From the NCBI RefSeq assembly GCF_000067165.1, contig NC_010162.1:5835001-5899000 (forward strand): 64,000 bases of DNA. The letters run 5' to 3'. The translations under genes were made by a program, and so were the position numbers. The notes below the pieces were generated by a model that saw only the letters and a program-made list of their open reading frames with translations, searched no databases and had not been told where the DNA came from. Shown here piece after piece: positions 27,924 through 37,211 of the stretch. This DNA is from Sorangium cellulosum So ce56. GTDB lineage: Bacteria; Myxococcota_A; Polyangia; Polyangiales; Polyangiaceae. Numbering within the stretch: the stretch's first letter is position 1; the number at the start of each line of letters is the position of its first letter.

Positions 27924-28198
27924 GGCCAGCATTCCTCGAGGACGCCGGCGCCCCGGCGCGCTCCGGAGGGAGCAAGAAGCGATCCGCCATCCGACGAGGG
28001 CTGCCAGGCCTGGCGCAAGCGCAGGCACCGCGCCTCGGCGCGCGATCTGCGCCGAGGTGCGCAACGGGCTGGGCAGCGGCTGAGCCGCCAGACCCAGGTG
28101 CGCGTGCCAGGCGGCGATGTCCTAAAATGCGACAGGTGGGGGCCCCGGAACGTGGCCGTCAGCTGCACGGCCATCGCCGATCCGGAGACCCCGGGGCG

Positions 28199-28246
28199 CC
28201 TGGCCTCCAGGAGCTTCGCGCTTGCCGCAAGCTCCTGGAGGCCAGG
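28199..28246. repeat. Perfect 18-bp hairpin
   Basis: Arms CCTGGCCTCCAGGAGCTT and AAGCTCCTGGAGGCCAGG with a 12-nt loop. There is no U-run, so it is not a standard terminator. It sits in a 473-nt gap between the CBS gene and the next lipoprotein gene; nothing else is seen in that gap (27924-28397). Confidence 0.85.
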
Positions 28247-28397
28247 ACCCCGGTCACTCCTCCGGGCGACACATCAGACGACCCGCTGCTCGGGCGCCGG
28301 GCGCACAGGGGGTCCCTCGTGTTCGGAGGGCCTGTCGCGCGCCGGCCCAGGGCCCGCGCTCGCCGTCGTCGCCGCGGATGGACTCCGGGCCAGTGGG

Positions 28398-28832
28398 CTA
28401 GAACCTGCCGCAGCCACCGCCGCCCCAGCCGGGCCTGCCGCACGGCGGCCTGAAGCCGCCCCAGGGGCTGTTCCAGCCGCAAGGCCTGAAGTTCCCGAAG
28501 TTGCCCCAGTTGTTCCAGCCCGGGTTACCCCAGGGGTTCCCGCCGAAGAAGCTCCCGTTGCCGCAGGTCGGGAAGCCCAAGTTCCCGTTGGGGAAGCCCA
28601 AGTTCCCGTTGGGCCAGCCCCAGCTCGGATCGGTGAAGCCCCCGGGGGCCCCGCAGCTCCGCGCCCAGCTGGCGTCGCCGCACAGCGCCTGGGAGGCCTC
28701 CTCCACCGTCACGGCCTCGTCCGCATCACTCTCGTCGACGTCCGCCTCGCCCGCGCCCACCGCGCACCCGGTGGCCAGCGCCGCCATCGCCATCGCGACG
28801 CACATCAACCTGGTATTCAACAGCTCGACCAT
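28398..28832 (-). CDS. Small Gly/Asn/Trp/Phe-rich lipoprotein
   Basis: 144 residues; no family recognised. A lipoprotein signal ends at ALATGC, followed by an acidic stretch (ADVDESDADEAVTVEE). From about residue 50 the mature chain is rich in Gly, Asn, Trp, Phe and Pro, with two near-identical NGNLGFP units and later NPWGNPGWNN and NWGNFGNF. Six or more Cys are spread along it. This looks like a surface or matrix protein with low-complexity, aromatic-rich repeats. Start: ATG 28832 with a strong AAGGAGGAG just upstream, so the gene is likely well translated. A role in adhesion or ligand binding would be a guess. Confidence 0.75.
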   Translation of the reverse strand: MVELLNTRLMCVAMAMAALATGCAVGAGEADVDESDADEAVTVEEASQALCGDASWARSCGAPGGFTDPSWGWPNGNLGFPNGNLGFPTCGNGSFFGGNPWGNPGWNNWGNFGNFRPCGWNSPWGGFRPPCGRPGWGGGGCGRF

Positions 28833-29411
28833 TTCTCCTCCTTGCCCGGCCCGCGACGTCTGCAGGACCGTCGCGCCAGTCGGGTTGCGGAGAGAGCAGC
28901 GCTCATGCCCGAGAGCTGGTGTGCAGAGCCTGCCGCCCGAGGGCGCGCGCCGCGGGCGCGAGGCAACGACAAACCGACATTCCTAAACAGCACACGACCC
29001 CGCGGTGATCCTGCGTGTCCCCCCGCGGCGGATCACTGCGCAGAGAAGGCGCTTCCAGGCGCGCCCGGCGCCCGCCGGGAGCGCCTCGCGCAACGCGGCG
29101 GCTCCGGCAATAACACGCCTTTCGCGCGCTGCGGATTTCTCGGCGCGGCGCGCGTCGACGAGGTGTCTCCGACGATGTCGAGCCTCCGCGCCGACAACAT
29201 GAGACAAGGAGCGATACCACCGCAGATGCCTTCGCCGTCCTCAGGCGATCCGCGCCGCCCCGCTCGGCGCGCTCAGCCCATCTCCGCTGAGCTCGTGTAC
29301 GCAAGGGTGCTCAAAAAGGACGCTCCGGGCATCCCGCGTCGCGAGCGTCAGGGGTCCTGTCGAGTCGGCCCCATCCTCCGCCGGGCGAGCGCGGCGGCGG
29401 CGCGGGGCCGC
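28833..29411. other. Gap without a recognisable gene
   Basis: 579 nt. It contains the ribosome site and presumably the promoter of the small lipoprotein gene at its left end. I see no RNA gene, repeat or credible reading frame in the rest. Confidence 0.5.
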
Positions 29412-30416
29412 TCAGGGCGCGGCGATCCAGGTCTCCCAGGCTCGAGAGAAGTCGTCGGCGTGGATCTCGTGGCCGCGCCCCGGATGCACCACGAGCTCGT
29501 GCTCCCAGCCGTGCTGGGTCAGCACGTCGGCGAGGTTCTCGGCGCTCGCGATGGTGGAGGCGAGCTCGAGCTCGCCGACGGCGATGAAGATCGGCGGCCT
29601 CTCTTCGGAGAACAGGTGCTCCTCGATGACCATGCGCCCCGCGCCGACGAGCGCCGCGCCGTCGACGGCGACGAGGCCTTCGAGCGCCACGTAGCTCGCG
29701 AAATAGCCGCCGTTGGAGAAGCCCATGACATAACGCCTGTCGAACGTCCCGCCGAGGATCCGCGCCAGCAGCGCCTCTGCGCGCATCCACTCTTCGAGCA
29801 GGGCGGGCGCCGCGGCGTCGACGGTCTCGCGGCGTGTCGGCCAGCAGGGGTAGGTCTCCACGGACGGATCCCAGGTGCAGAGTCCTGGTCTCCCGCGCGG
29901 GAACACGGCAACGGCGCCGAGCGCCTCGGCGGCCTCCGCGGCGGTGGCCTGGAGGTCCACGGGCAGCGAGTCGGGCGCCATGGCCCCGTGCAGCACATAA
30001 AGAATCGGCGCGCCGCGGCGCGCGGTCTCGGGCACATGGAAGCAGGTGTGGTCGTCCAGGCCGATCCACCCTGCCGAGCACCAGTCCGTCTCGACCGGCT
30101 CCCAGCTCAGCGCGCCGCCCCGGCCGCCCCCGCCGTCCTCGCCGCCCCCGCCGTCCTCGCCGCCCCCGCCGTCCCCGCCGTCCTCGCCGCCCCCGCCGGA
30201 AGCCCCGCTGCTGGTCGCGACCCCGGCACGGGCGGCGCCGCCCTCGCCAGGCTCGCCAGCACCCGCGCCCCCGGCGCTGCCCGCGCCGTCGCCATCGCGC
30301 GGGACGCCGACGGCGGCGCTGTCGCACGTGGCCAGCGCCAGGGCGAGCGCCGCGAGCAGAGCCACGCGCCCATCACGGCTCCATCCGCCGCGTGCCCTGT
30401 GCACGCCCCCAGCCAT
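29412..30416 (-). CDS. Exported alpha/beta-hydrolase lipoprotein (polyhydroxybutyrate-depolymerase-like)
   Basis: 334 residues. The lipoprotein signal (ALLAALALALATC) is followed by a low-complexity Gly/Glu/Asp linker coded by short repeats at 30120-30200. The catalytic domain has ILYVLHGAMA (oxyanion region), the nucleophile elbow GFSNGGY, and a C-terminal GRGHEI with the likely catalytic His. Proteins of this secreted esterase/LpqC group cleave esters such as feruloyl or hydroxybutyrate links. Start: ATG 30416, preceded by GAGG with a 5-nt gap and giving a clean signal peptide. Earlier ATGs exist, for example 30476 with AGGAGG too close to it. Substrate unknown. Confidence 0.83.
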   Translation of the reverse strand: MAGGVHRARGGWSRDGRVALLAALALALATCDSAAVGVPRDGDGAGSAGGAGAGEPGEGGAARAGVATSSGASGGGGEDGGDGGGGEDGGGGEDGGGGRGGALSWEPVETDWCSAGWIGLDDHTCFHVPETARRGAPILYVLHGAMAPDSLPVDLQATAAEAAEALGAVAVFPRGRPGLCTWDPSVETYPCWPTRRETVDAAAPALLEEWMRAEALLARILGGTFDRRYVMGFSNGGYFASYVALEGLVAVDGAALVGAGRMVIEEHLFSEERPPIFIAVGELELASTIASAENLADVLTQHGWEHELVVHPGRGHEIHADDFSRAWETWIAAP

Positions 30417-30579
30417 GGCGACCTCGAGCGCGCCGCGGGCGCCCGCGTCCCCCTCCACGCCGTGTGCCTTCTCCATGCCTCCTGTCACGATGCCCTGTCG
30501 GGCGCGGCCCCGCAACGAGGGCGGCGCCGGCTCCGCGCTCGTCGGATAACGGCTGCGTGAATGACGCCTCGCGCTGCGG

Positions 30580-31581
30580 TCACCGCGGGGGCAGGCTCGT
30601 GCCGTGCCCGCCGCTCCTCTGCCCAGGGTCCTGCCGGTCTCCATCGAGCCGAGCGAGCCACGCCTCGAACTCCTCCTTGCCGAATGGCCCCATCGAGTGC
30701 ACGCGCGGGTGGGTCTTCACCCGGATCGGCTTGAGCGCCCTCGACACGGGCCCATAAGAGACCGGGTACAGCGCGCGGTTCGTATCTCCGAGCTCCGGAT
30801 GCGGGCCCGCCATAACGAGGGCGCCGCCTTGCAGCTCACGCAGCTCGGCCGTGCCACCGAGCGCCTGCCCCAGCGCCGACGCGCCTCCCAGCGCCGCGAG
30901 CCATCGCTCGCCGAGGATCGTCAGCCAGTTGACGCCCTTGATGCCATCCCGCAGCCAGAGGCTGTGCGTGATCGGGTAATCGATCTCCAGCCCGGGGTGC
31001 CGCATCGCCAGCGCGTACACCGTCTTCTCGTGCAGCTGGTTGAGGAAGCGGTTCGGGGACTGGACGAGGCCGAAGCCGCCATAGCCGTGGACGGGCTGGA
31101 TCCTCTCACAGAAACGGAAGAGCAGGCTCGGGAAGCCACCTGGACGGTCGGCGAACCATGTGATGGGCAGCGCGAAGGAGAAGAAGCCGAGGTCGCCACG
31201 CCGGTCGCTCTCCCATTTCGGCGCCCCCAGCCCGCCGATCATGAAATGACTCGCCTCCTCGTCGGTCGCGCCGCCATGCCAGATGAACTCCCAGCCTGCG
31301 TTCTCGTTCAGGCCTGGATCCACGAGCCAGACCGCAGGGTCGCGCGCGACGGCGCCGTCGAGGCGGTCGAACCCGGCCGACCCAGGGTGCGCCCACCGCA
31401 GGTGACCGCCCGCCATCGCGCGGTACTCCTCGAAGCACTCCGCCACGGCCCGGCGCTTCTCGAGGCTGTGCCCGCGCTCGAAATAGACCGTGGCGAGCAG
31501 CGCGATCCGCAGGACGGTGCGACCTCTGTCGTCCACCACGGAGAGCCCGTCCTCGAGAGGGAGTTGGGTGTGCTCAGCCAC
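30580..31581 (-). CDS. DUF3396 protein, type VI secretion immunity-like
   Basis: 333 residues. The sequence fits DUF3396, the family of proteins coded beside type VI effectors and taken as immunity proteins (TsiV3-like): VYFERGHSLEKRRAVAECFEEY early, WFADRPGGFPSLLFRFCERIQPVHGYGGFG in the middle, and GGALVMAGPHPELGD late. Start: GTG 31581 has GGAGGTGA at ideal distance. ATG 31605, 4 nt after the stop of the upstream gene, is the alternative and would add 8 residues. It is last of a tight three-gene cassette (vgrG tail, HEAT protein, this), which supports the immunity reading. Not shown: which toxin it would block. Confidence 0.8.
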   Translation of the reverse strand: MAEHTQLPLEDGLSVVDDRGRTVLRIALLATVYFERGHSLEKRRAVAECFEEYRAMAGGHLRWAHPGSAGFDRLDGAVARDPAVWLVDPGLNENAGWEFIWHGGATDEEASHFMIGGLGAPKWESDRRGDLGFFSFALPITWFADRPGGFPSLLFRFCERIQPVHGYGGFGLVQSPNRFLNQLHEKTVYALAMRHPGLEIDYPITHSLWLRDGIKGVNWLTILGERWLAALGGASALGQALGGTAELRELQGGALVMAGPHPELGDTNRALYPVSYGPVSRALKPIRVKTHPRVHSMGPFGKEEFEAWLARLDGDRQDPGQRSGGHGTSLPPR

Positions 31582-31608
31582 TTGCTCACCTCCGGCGATT
31601 GCCATCAG

Positions 31609-32613
31609 TTACCATCCAAATATCTTCCCGATGCCGGAGCTCCAGCGCCGCTGGCCGTCCAGGACCATCCCGCCTCCGGCGGCCATCCCGGCCCCCGTGA
31701 CCACGAGCGCGGGGTCGTCCAGCACGCCAACTCCGGTCACGTCGTCCAGGACGAGGCCCGCCGAGCCCACGGTCGATGCCCCGAACAGGACCGCGCCGCC
31801 TGCCATCTCCAGGAGCCCCAGCGCTGCCTCTCCCACCCCCTCGAACGAGAACGCCGGTGCAGGCACGCCGACCGGCGGCGAGGGAGAGGGCCTCTCCCGC
31901 TCTCGCTCCGACTCAGGAGCGCTCCGGCGCTCGGGGATGGGCACCGGCACGTACCTCGGCGATCGATGCCCGTCCTCGTCGCAGCCGCGCCCGCGCGCCG
32001 CCTCGAGCTCCCGCCGCAGCAAAGGCAGCGCGCTGCTCAGCCCGAGCTCGCCGGCGGCTCGCAGCGCGCGCGCCTTGAGGCGTGTATCGTCGGACGCGAT
32101 GGCTTCCAGGAGCGGCGCCCCCGGATCGCGCCGGTGCGCGGCGGCGGCCGCGATCCCGAGGTAGCGAAGCTCGCCCGGGCAGGCGCTCGACCAGAGCTCC
32201 GGCAAGATCCGCGCTGCCCGGGTGAGCGGGATCCAGCCGAGCGCCGACACGATCCCGCGCGAGAGGGGCGCCGAGCGCGCGCCTCTCGCGAGGATCCTCG
32301 CCACAGCGGCCATGTCTGCCCGCTCGGCCGCCAGCACCATGGCTGCGAAGAAGGCGCCGGCGTCTCGCGCGTCGAGCTGCTCCTCGCAGAGGGCGAGGCC
32401 CTCCTCGCCGGCGATCCGCAGCCCGTCGAGGTGCGCCTCCAGGCGCTCGTCGAGCCTGCCGAGCGAGCCGAGATCGCAGGCAGGAGAGCGGACGGCCCCA
32501 TCCCGCAGCGACCAGAGGAACGCCGCCTCGCTGGCGTGCTCCTCGACGACGTCGAGGAGGAGCGGGGGGAAATCGATGCTGCCCACGGCATCCCTCGGCG
32601 CGGGTAAGCTCAT
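31609..32613 (-). CDS. HEAT-repeat protein (TIGR02270-like) with glycine-zipper C-terminus, T6SS cassette
   Basis: 334 residues. The N-terminal about 215 residues are Ala/Leu-rich helices in HEAT style (AMVLAAERADMAAVARILARGA, LKARALRAAGELGLSSALPLL), as in TIGR02270 proteins coded near type VI secretion genes. After a Pro/Ser/Arg linker (about 220-250) the last 80 residues are hydrophobic and Gly-rich (GGAVLFGASTVGSAGLVLDD, VTGAGMAAGGGMVLDG), like membrane-inserting parts of polymorphic toxins. So it may be adaptor plus pore-forming effector, or an adaptor with a lost toxin tail. It starts 27 nt after the vgrG tail and ends just before the DUF3396 gene. Confidence 0.7.
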   Translation of the reverse strand: MSLPAPRDAVGSIDFPPLLLDVVEEHASEAAFLWSLRDGAVRSPACDLGSLGRLDERLEAHLDGLRIAGEEGLALCEEQLDARDAGAFFAAMVLAAERADMAAVARILARGARSAPLSRGIVSALGWIPLTRAARILPELWSSACPGELRYLGIAAAAAHRRDPGAPLLEAIASDDTRLKARALRAAGELGLSSALPLLRRELEAARGRGCDEDGHRSPRYVPVPIPERRSAPESERERERPSPSPPVGVPAPAFSFEGVGEAALGLLEMAGGAVLFGASTVGSAGLVLDDVTGVGVLDDPALVVTGAGMAAGGGMVLDGQRRWSSGIGKIFGW

Positions 32614-32640
32614 TGCTCGATGCTGCGAGAGGAACGCGGC

Positions 32641-33000
32641 TCAGTTGATCCCGACGAGCGAGCCTTTCACCTTCACGTGCCCCGTGGCGTTCAGGTTCAC
32701 CGTCCCCGACGACTCGACATCGACCTTCCCCGAGGCGACCACCTTCACCATGCCCGAGGCGTTGATCTTCATGTTGCTCGCCTCGATGATCACGTTGCCG
32801 CCCTTGTCCATGGACAGCTTGCTGCTGCCGCACGCGATGGTGATCGTCTCGCCAGCGCTCACGGACTTCGAGCCGCCGGCCGACTCGACGCTGCTGCCCG
32901 CGACCTCGGTGCGCATGTCGGCGCCGACGGCCACCGCATACATGGCGCCGATCGAGAGCGCCTTGCCCGCGCCCACCGTCTCCGCCGGCCAGCGAGCCAG
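32641..33000 (-). pseudogene. vgrG: vgrG C-terminal remnant (type VI secretion spike)
   Basis: About 120 codons with the repetitive beta-helix of a VgrG tail: ETVGAGKALSIGAMYAVAVG, SVSAGETITIACGSSKLSMD, ASGMVKVVASGKVDVESSG, ending KVKGSLVGIN and stop. The gp27/gp5-like front (some 500 residues) is missing: upstream of about position 33000 this frame turns into Arg/Pro-rich nonsense. It is therefore a 5'-truncated gene. Its place just ahead of the HEAT protein and the DUF3396 gene is the classical vgrG-effector-immunity order. Confidence 0.75.
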
Positions 33001-33221
33001 AGCAGCCCGAGGTCGATGTCGAGCGCGGAAACGGGCCCATCCGGGCCGAGGACTACGCGCGCTTGCTGGCTGGCACAGGCCGCCGCACCCCACGCCCGCT
33101 CGACGGCCTCGATCTGCCGCAGGGCGGCCTCTTGCGGCTCAGGCGCTTTGGCACCCGCAAGATGGCCAAGGATCCGGCGTTCGCCGCGCAGCTCCTGAAG
33201 GCCATCCAGAGGCCCGGCTGA
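33000..33221 (+). pseudogene. C-terminal fragment of an unrecognised gene
   Basis: On the plus strand a frame with sensible codon use reads EQPEVDVERGNGPIRAEDYA, DGLDLPQGGLLRLRRFGTRK, ending LLKAIQRPG and stop. It has no start and abuts the broken end of the vgrG tail near 33000. I do not recognise the family. The two outward-facing tails look like the scar of a deletion that took both 5' parts. Confidence 0.35.
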
Positions 33222-33337
33222 TCTCCGCGCACCTCGGCGGTCCACAGAGCAGCGGCGAGATCCCGGGGCGCCGGCTGACCCGCGAGGACCGCGCAGCCCG
33301 CTTGCCCTCGCCGCCGCGCCGCACTACCGACCCAGCC

Positions 33338-34744
33338 ATGACCCCACTTACTGGCCTCCCCGGCCCCTTCCTCGAGGCCGTCCAGCGTGAGCTCCCCGCG
33401 GATTTCCTCTCGACGGACGCCGCCGATCTCGCGACGTTCGGCCGCGACTGGACCAAGGTCCACGAGCCCAGGCCCTCGGCCCTCGCGCTCCCGCGCTCCA
33501 CCGACGAAGTCTCGCGGCTGCTCCGCCTCTGCTCCGAGCACCGCGTCCCGGTCGTGCCCTCCGGCGGCCGCACGGGGCTCGCCGCCGGCGCCGTGGCGGC
33601 CAGGGGCGAGCTCGTCGTGTCGCTCGATCGGATGCGCAAGATGGGCCCTGTCGACGTCCTCGGCGCGACCGTGCGCGTCGAGGCCGGCGCGGTGACCGAG
33701 GCGGTGCACCAGCACGTCGCGCCGCACGGCCTCACCTGGCCTGTCGACTTCGCCTCGAAGGGGTCGAGCCAGGTCGGCGGCAACATCGCGACGAACGCCG
33801 GCGGCGTGAAGGTCATCCGCTATGGCCTGACGCGCCAGTGGGTCCTCGGGCTCACCGTCGTCACCGCGAGCGGAACCGTGCTCGAGCTGAACGGCGCGCT
33901 CGAGAAGAACAACACGGGGATCGACCTGCGCCAGCTGTTCATCGGCAGCGAGGGCACGCTCGGCATCATCACCGAGGCGACGCTCAAGCTCACGCGGGTG
34001 CCCGAGGCGCTCAACGTGTTCCTGTTCGCGGTGCCCGACCTCGCCGGCGTGCTCGCGCTCTTCCGCGAGGCCCGGACGGGGCCGTTCGTGGTGATGGCCT
34101 ACGAGTTCTTCACCGAGAAGTGCCAGGCGCGCCTGCGCCGCCACCGGAACGTGCGCGTGCCGCTCTCCGCGCCGTCGGACTACTACGTGCTCATCGAGGT
34201 CGAGCGCGGCGAGCCCGAGGCGCTCGAGGCGTGGATCACCTCGCTGTTCGAGCGCGGGCTGGTCACCGACGGCACGCTCGCGCAGCACGGCGCGCAGGCC
34301 GCCGAGCTCTGGGCGCTCCGCGAAGGGATCAGCGAGAGCCTGTCGGCGACCGGGCTGCCGCACAAGAACGACGTGTCCCTCCCCATCCAGGAGCTCGAGG
34401 GCTTCTGCTCCGAGCTCGAGAGCCTCTTCGAGGCCCGCTATCCAGGGTGGGAGATCGCGCTCTTCGGCCACATCGGCGACGGCAACCTCCACATCAACGT
34501 GATGAAGCCCGACGACCTCACGCGCGAGGAGTTCCTGAAGCGCACCCACGAGGCGGATCACGCCATCTTCTCGCTCGTGAAGAAGTACCACGGCAGCATC
34601 TCCGCCGAGCACGGCATCGGCCTGCTCAAGAAGGATTACCTGCCCTACTCGCGCTCGGCCGAGGAGCTCGCGATCATGCGGTCGATCAAGCGGGCGCTCG
34701 ATCCGCTGAACCTCATGAACCCGGGCAAGATCATCGACGTCTGA
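33338..34744 (+). CDS. FAD-linked oxidase / D-2-hydroxyacid dehydrogenase (GlcD type)
   Basis: 468 residues. The FAD-binding PCMH domain shows VVPSGGRTGLAAGA (about 80) and GSSQVGGNIATNAGGVKVIRYG (about 150); the C-terminal FAD-oxidase domain shows GHIGDGNLHINV (about 380) and SAEHGIGLLKKDYLP (about 430), ending in NPGKI. Enzymes of this group oxidise D-2-hydroxy acids such as glycolate, D-lactate or D-2-hydroxyglutarate and pass electrons to an acceptor in the membrane or to an electron-transfer protein. The sequence looks closest to the D-2-hydroxyglutarate/D-lactate branch, but substrate is not certain. It is complete, and ATG 33338 is the first start. No glcE/glcF partner is adjacent. Confidence 0.9.
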   Translation: MTPLTGLPGPFLEAVQRELPADFLSTDAADLATFGRDWTKVHEPRPSALALPRSTDEVSRLLRLCSEHRVPVVPSGGRTGLAAGAVAARGELVVSLDRMRKMGPVDVLGATVRVEAGAVTEAVHQHVAPHGLTWPVDFASKGSSQVGGNIATNAGGVKVIRYGLTRQWVLGLTVVTASGTVLELNGALEKNNTGIDLRQLFIGSEGTLGIITEATLKLTRVPEALNVFLFAVPDLAGVLALFREARTGPFVVMAYEFFTEKCQARLRRHRNVRVPLSAPSDYYVLIEVERGEPEALEAWITSLFERGLVTDGTLAQHGAQAAELWALREGISESLSATGLPHKNDVSLPIQELEGFCSELESLFEARYPGWEIALFGHIGDGNLHINVMKPDDLTREEFLKRTHEADHAIFSLVKKYHGSISAEHGIGLLKKDYLPYSRSAEELAIMRSIKRALDPLNLMNPGKIIDV

Positions 34745-34874
34745 GCGCCTTCCGCGCGCCCCCTCGCCTCGCTCGCCGCGCCCCCGGACCACCATGTAAC
34801 AACCAGCGATTCACCCCGTGACCGCGCGGCAGAGCGCCGGCGGCCGTTCGACGGAATCAGCGCAAGGAGAGACG

Positions 34875-35747
<873 letters not shown>

Positions 35748-35864
35748 CGCCCTCGCGCCCTCGCGCCCTCGCGGCCGCGCGGCGCGACCGCCGGCGACGC
35801 GCGTTTCCTGACGCACGTACCCGTTTGACACGGCGGAGCGACCGATCGAACCTGGCGGGCGCTC

Positions 35865-37100
35865 ATGCTCCGCCGCATCCCCGATCGCAACATCTGGCTC
35901 GTCTTCGGCGCGATATTCCTCCTCGGTCTCGCGTACGGCATCGCCATCTCGCTCACGGCGGTCTTCCTCGATGCGCGCGGGTTCACCAAGACCGACATCG
36001 GCCTGCTCGCGTCGTGCTTCGCGCTCGGCATCGTCCTGCTCTCGCTGCCGATGGACACGCTCATCCGCCGGTTCTCGGCGAAGGCCACGCTGGTGCTCGC
36101 GCTGGTCGGGTACGCGACGGCGGTCGGCGCCTTCCCCTACTTGCCGAGCTTCGCCGCCATCGCCGCGGTGCGCTTCCTCGACGGGGCCTGCTCGGTCGGC
36201 ATCTGGGTGAGCTGCGAGACGATCCTGCTCGCCCGGTCGGACAAGGACAACAAGGCGTTCGTCACGAGCCTCTACGCCGTCTCGATGGCGCTCGGCTACG
36301 TCCTCGGGCCGCTCTGCGCGCCGCACATCGTCGCGCTCTCCTCGATGCCCGCGGCGTTCCTCCTCTCGTGCGTGATCTCGCTGATCTCGGCCGTCCTCGT
36401 GCTCGCGCGCCTCGACCGCGACCTGCCGGGCATGTCCGAGGCCCACGGGAAGGCCGGCGCGGCGAGCGGGGCGGAGCCCTCGGCGTCCTCCGCCTCGATC
36501 CTCGCGCGCATCAAGACCGCGTGCTTCGCGACCTTCGCCTACGGCTATTTCCAGGCGTCGGTCGTGCTGTTCCTCCCGCTCTACCTGATGGCGGAAAAGG
36601 GGGTCACGCGCGATCAGACGATCCAGATCCCCGCCTACTTCGCGGTGGGCATGCTCCTCTTCACCAACGTCTTTGGCCGGATCGGCGACCGCCGCGGCCA
36701 CCTCCTGCTCATGCGCGTGCTCGGCACGATCGGCACGCTGATGATCCTCGGCTTCGTGTACCTCGATCGTTACGACGCGATGTGCGTGGCGGTGTTCGTC
36801 GCGGGGGCGACGCTCGCGTCGATATCGCCGCTCAGCCTGGCGCTCCAGGGCGTCGTCACCGCGCCGCGCGACTACAGCCGCGCCAACTCGCTCTACAACG
36901 TCTTCTACGCCGCCGGGATGCTCCTCGGCCCTCCGGCGTCGAGCGCCATTTACCAGGCCGCGGGCGGCGTCGCGATGATCTACCACCTCGCGGCGCTGTG
37001 GGCCGCGTTCGTCGTGTTCACCGTCGTCTTCGCGGGCGACGACCCGGCCGCGCGGCGCAGCGCCGGAGAGCGCGCCAGCGTCCCGGTCTGGAATGAATAG
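35865..37100 (+). CDS. Major facilitator superfamily transporter
   Basis: 411 residues with about 12 hydrophobic segments. The MFS loop 2-3 signature is weak (SLPMDTLIRRFSAKATLVLA), and a second copy appears after the sixth segment as FGRIGDRRGHLLLMRVLG. A central hydrophilic loop (about 190-215) splits two six-helix halves. Such proteins export drugs or move small metabolites through the inner membrane; the cargo cannot be told. It faces the convergent LacI gene. Start: ATG 35865, with RBS weak. Confidence 0.88.
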   Translation: MLRRIPDRNIWLVFGAIFLLGLAYGIAISLTAVFLDARGFTKTDIGLLASCFALGIVLLSLPMDTLIRRFSAKATLVLALVGYATAVGAFPYLPSFAAIAAVRFLDGACSVGIWVSCETILLARSDKDNKAFVTSLYAVSMALGYVLGPLCAPHIVALSSMPAAFLLSCVISLISAVLVLARLDRDLPGMSEAHGKAGAASGAEPSASSASILARIKTACFATFAYGYFQASVVLFLPLYLMAEKGVTRDQTIQIPAYFAVGMLLFTNVFGRIGDRRGHLLLMRVLGTIGTLMILGFVYLDRYDAMCVAVFVAGATLASISPLSLALQGVVTAPRDYSRANSLYNVFYAAGMLLGPPASSAIYQAAGGVAMIYHLAALWAAFVVFTVVFAGDDPAARRSAGERASVPVWNE

Positions 37101-37211
37101 CGCTCTCCCCATCGCGCGGCGATCGACGTAGAAACAGCCCCGCTCGCCGCGCAGACTCGCCAGCTCGCGGCGGCATACGACGAGGCGCTCGATCGCGGAT
37201 CCTCGCCGGGC

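Noticed and set aside
29310..29412. Possible promoter/terminator behind the hydrolase lipoprotein
   Set aside because: No stem with U-run and no -10/-35-like boxes I could defend.
30120..30200. Short-period repeat taken as a possible CRISPR or VNTR
   Set aside because: It is the coded Gly/Glu/Asp linker of a lipoprotein; no spacer structure. No CRISPR array is visible in the window.
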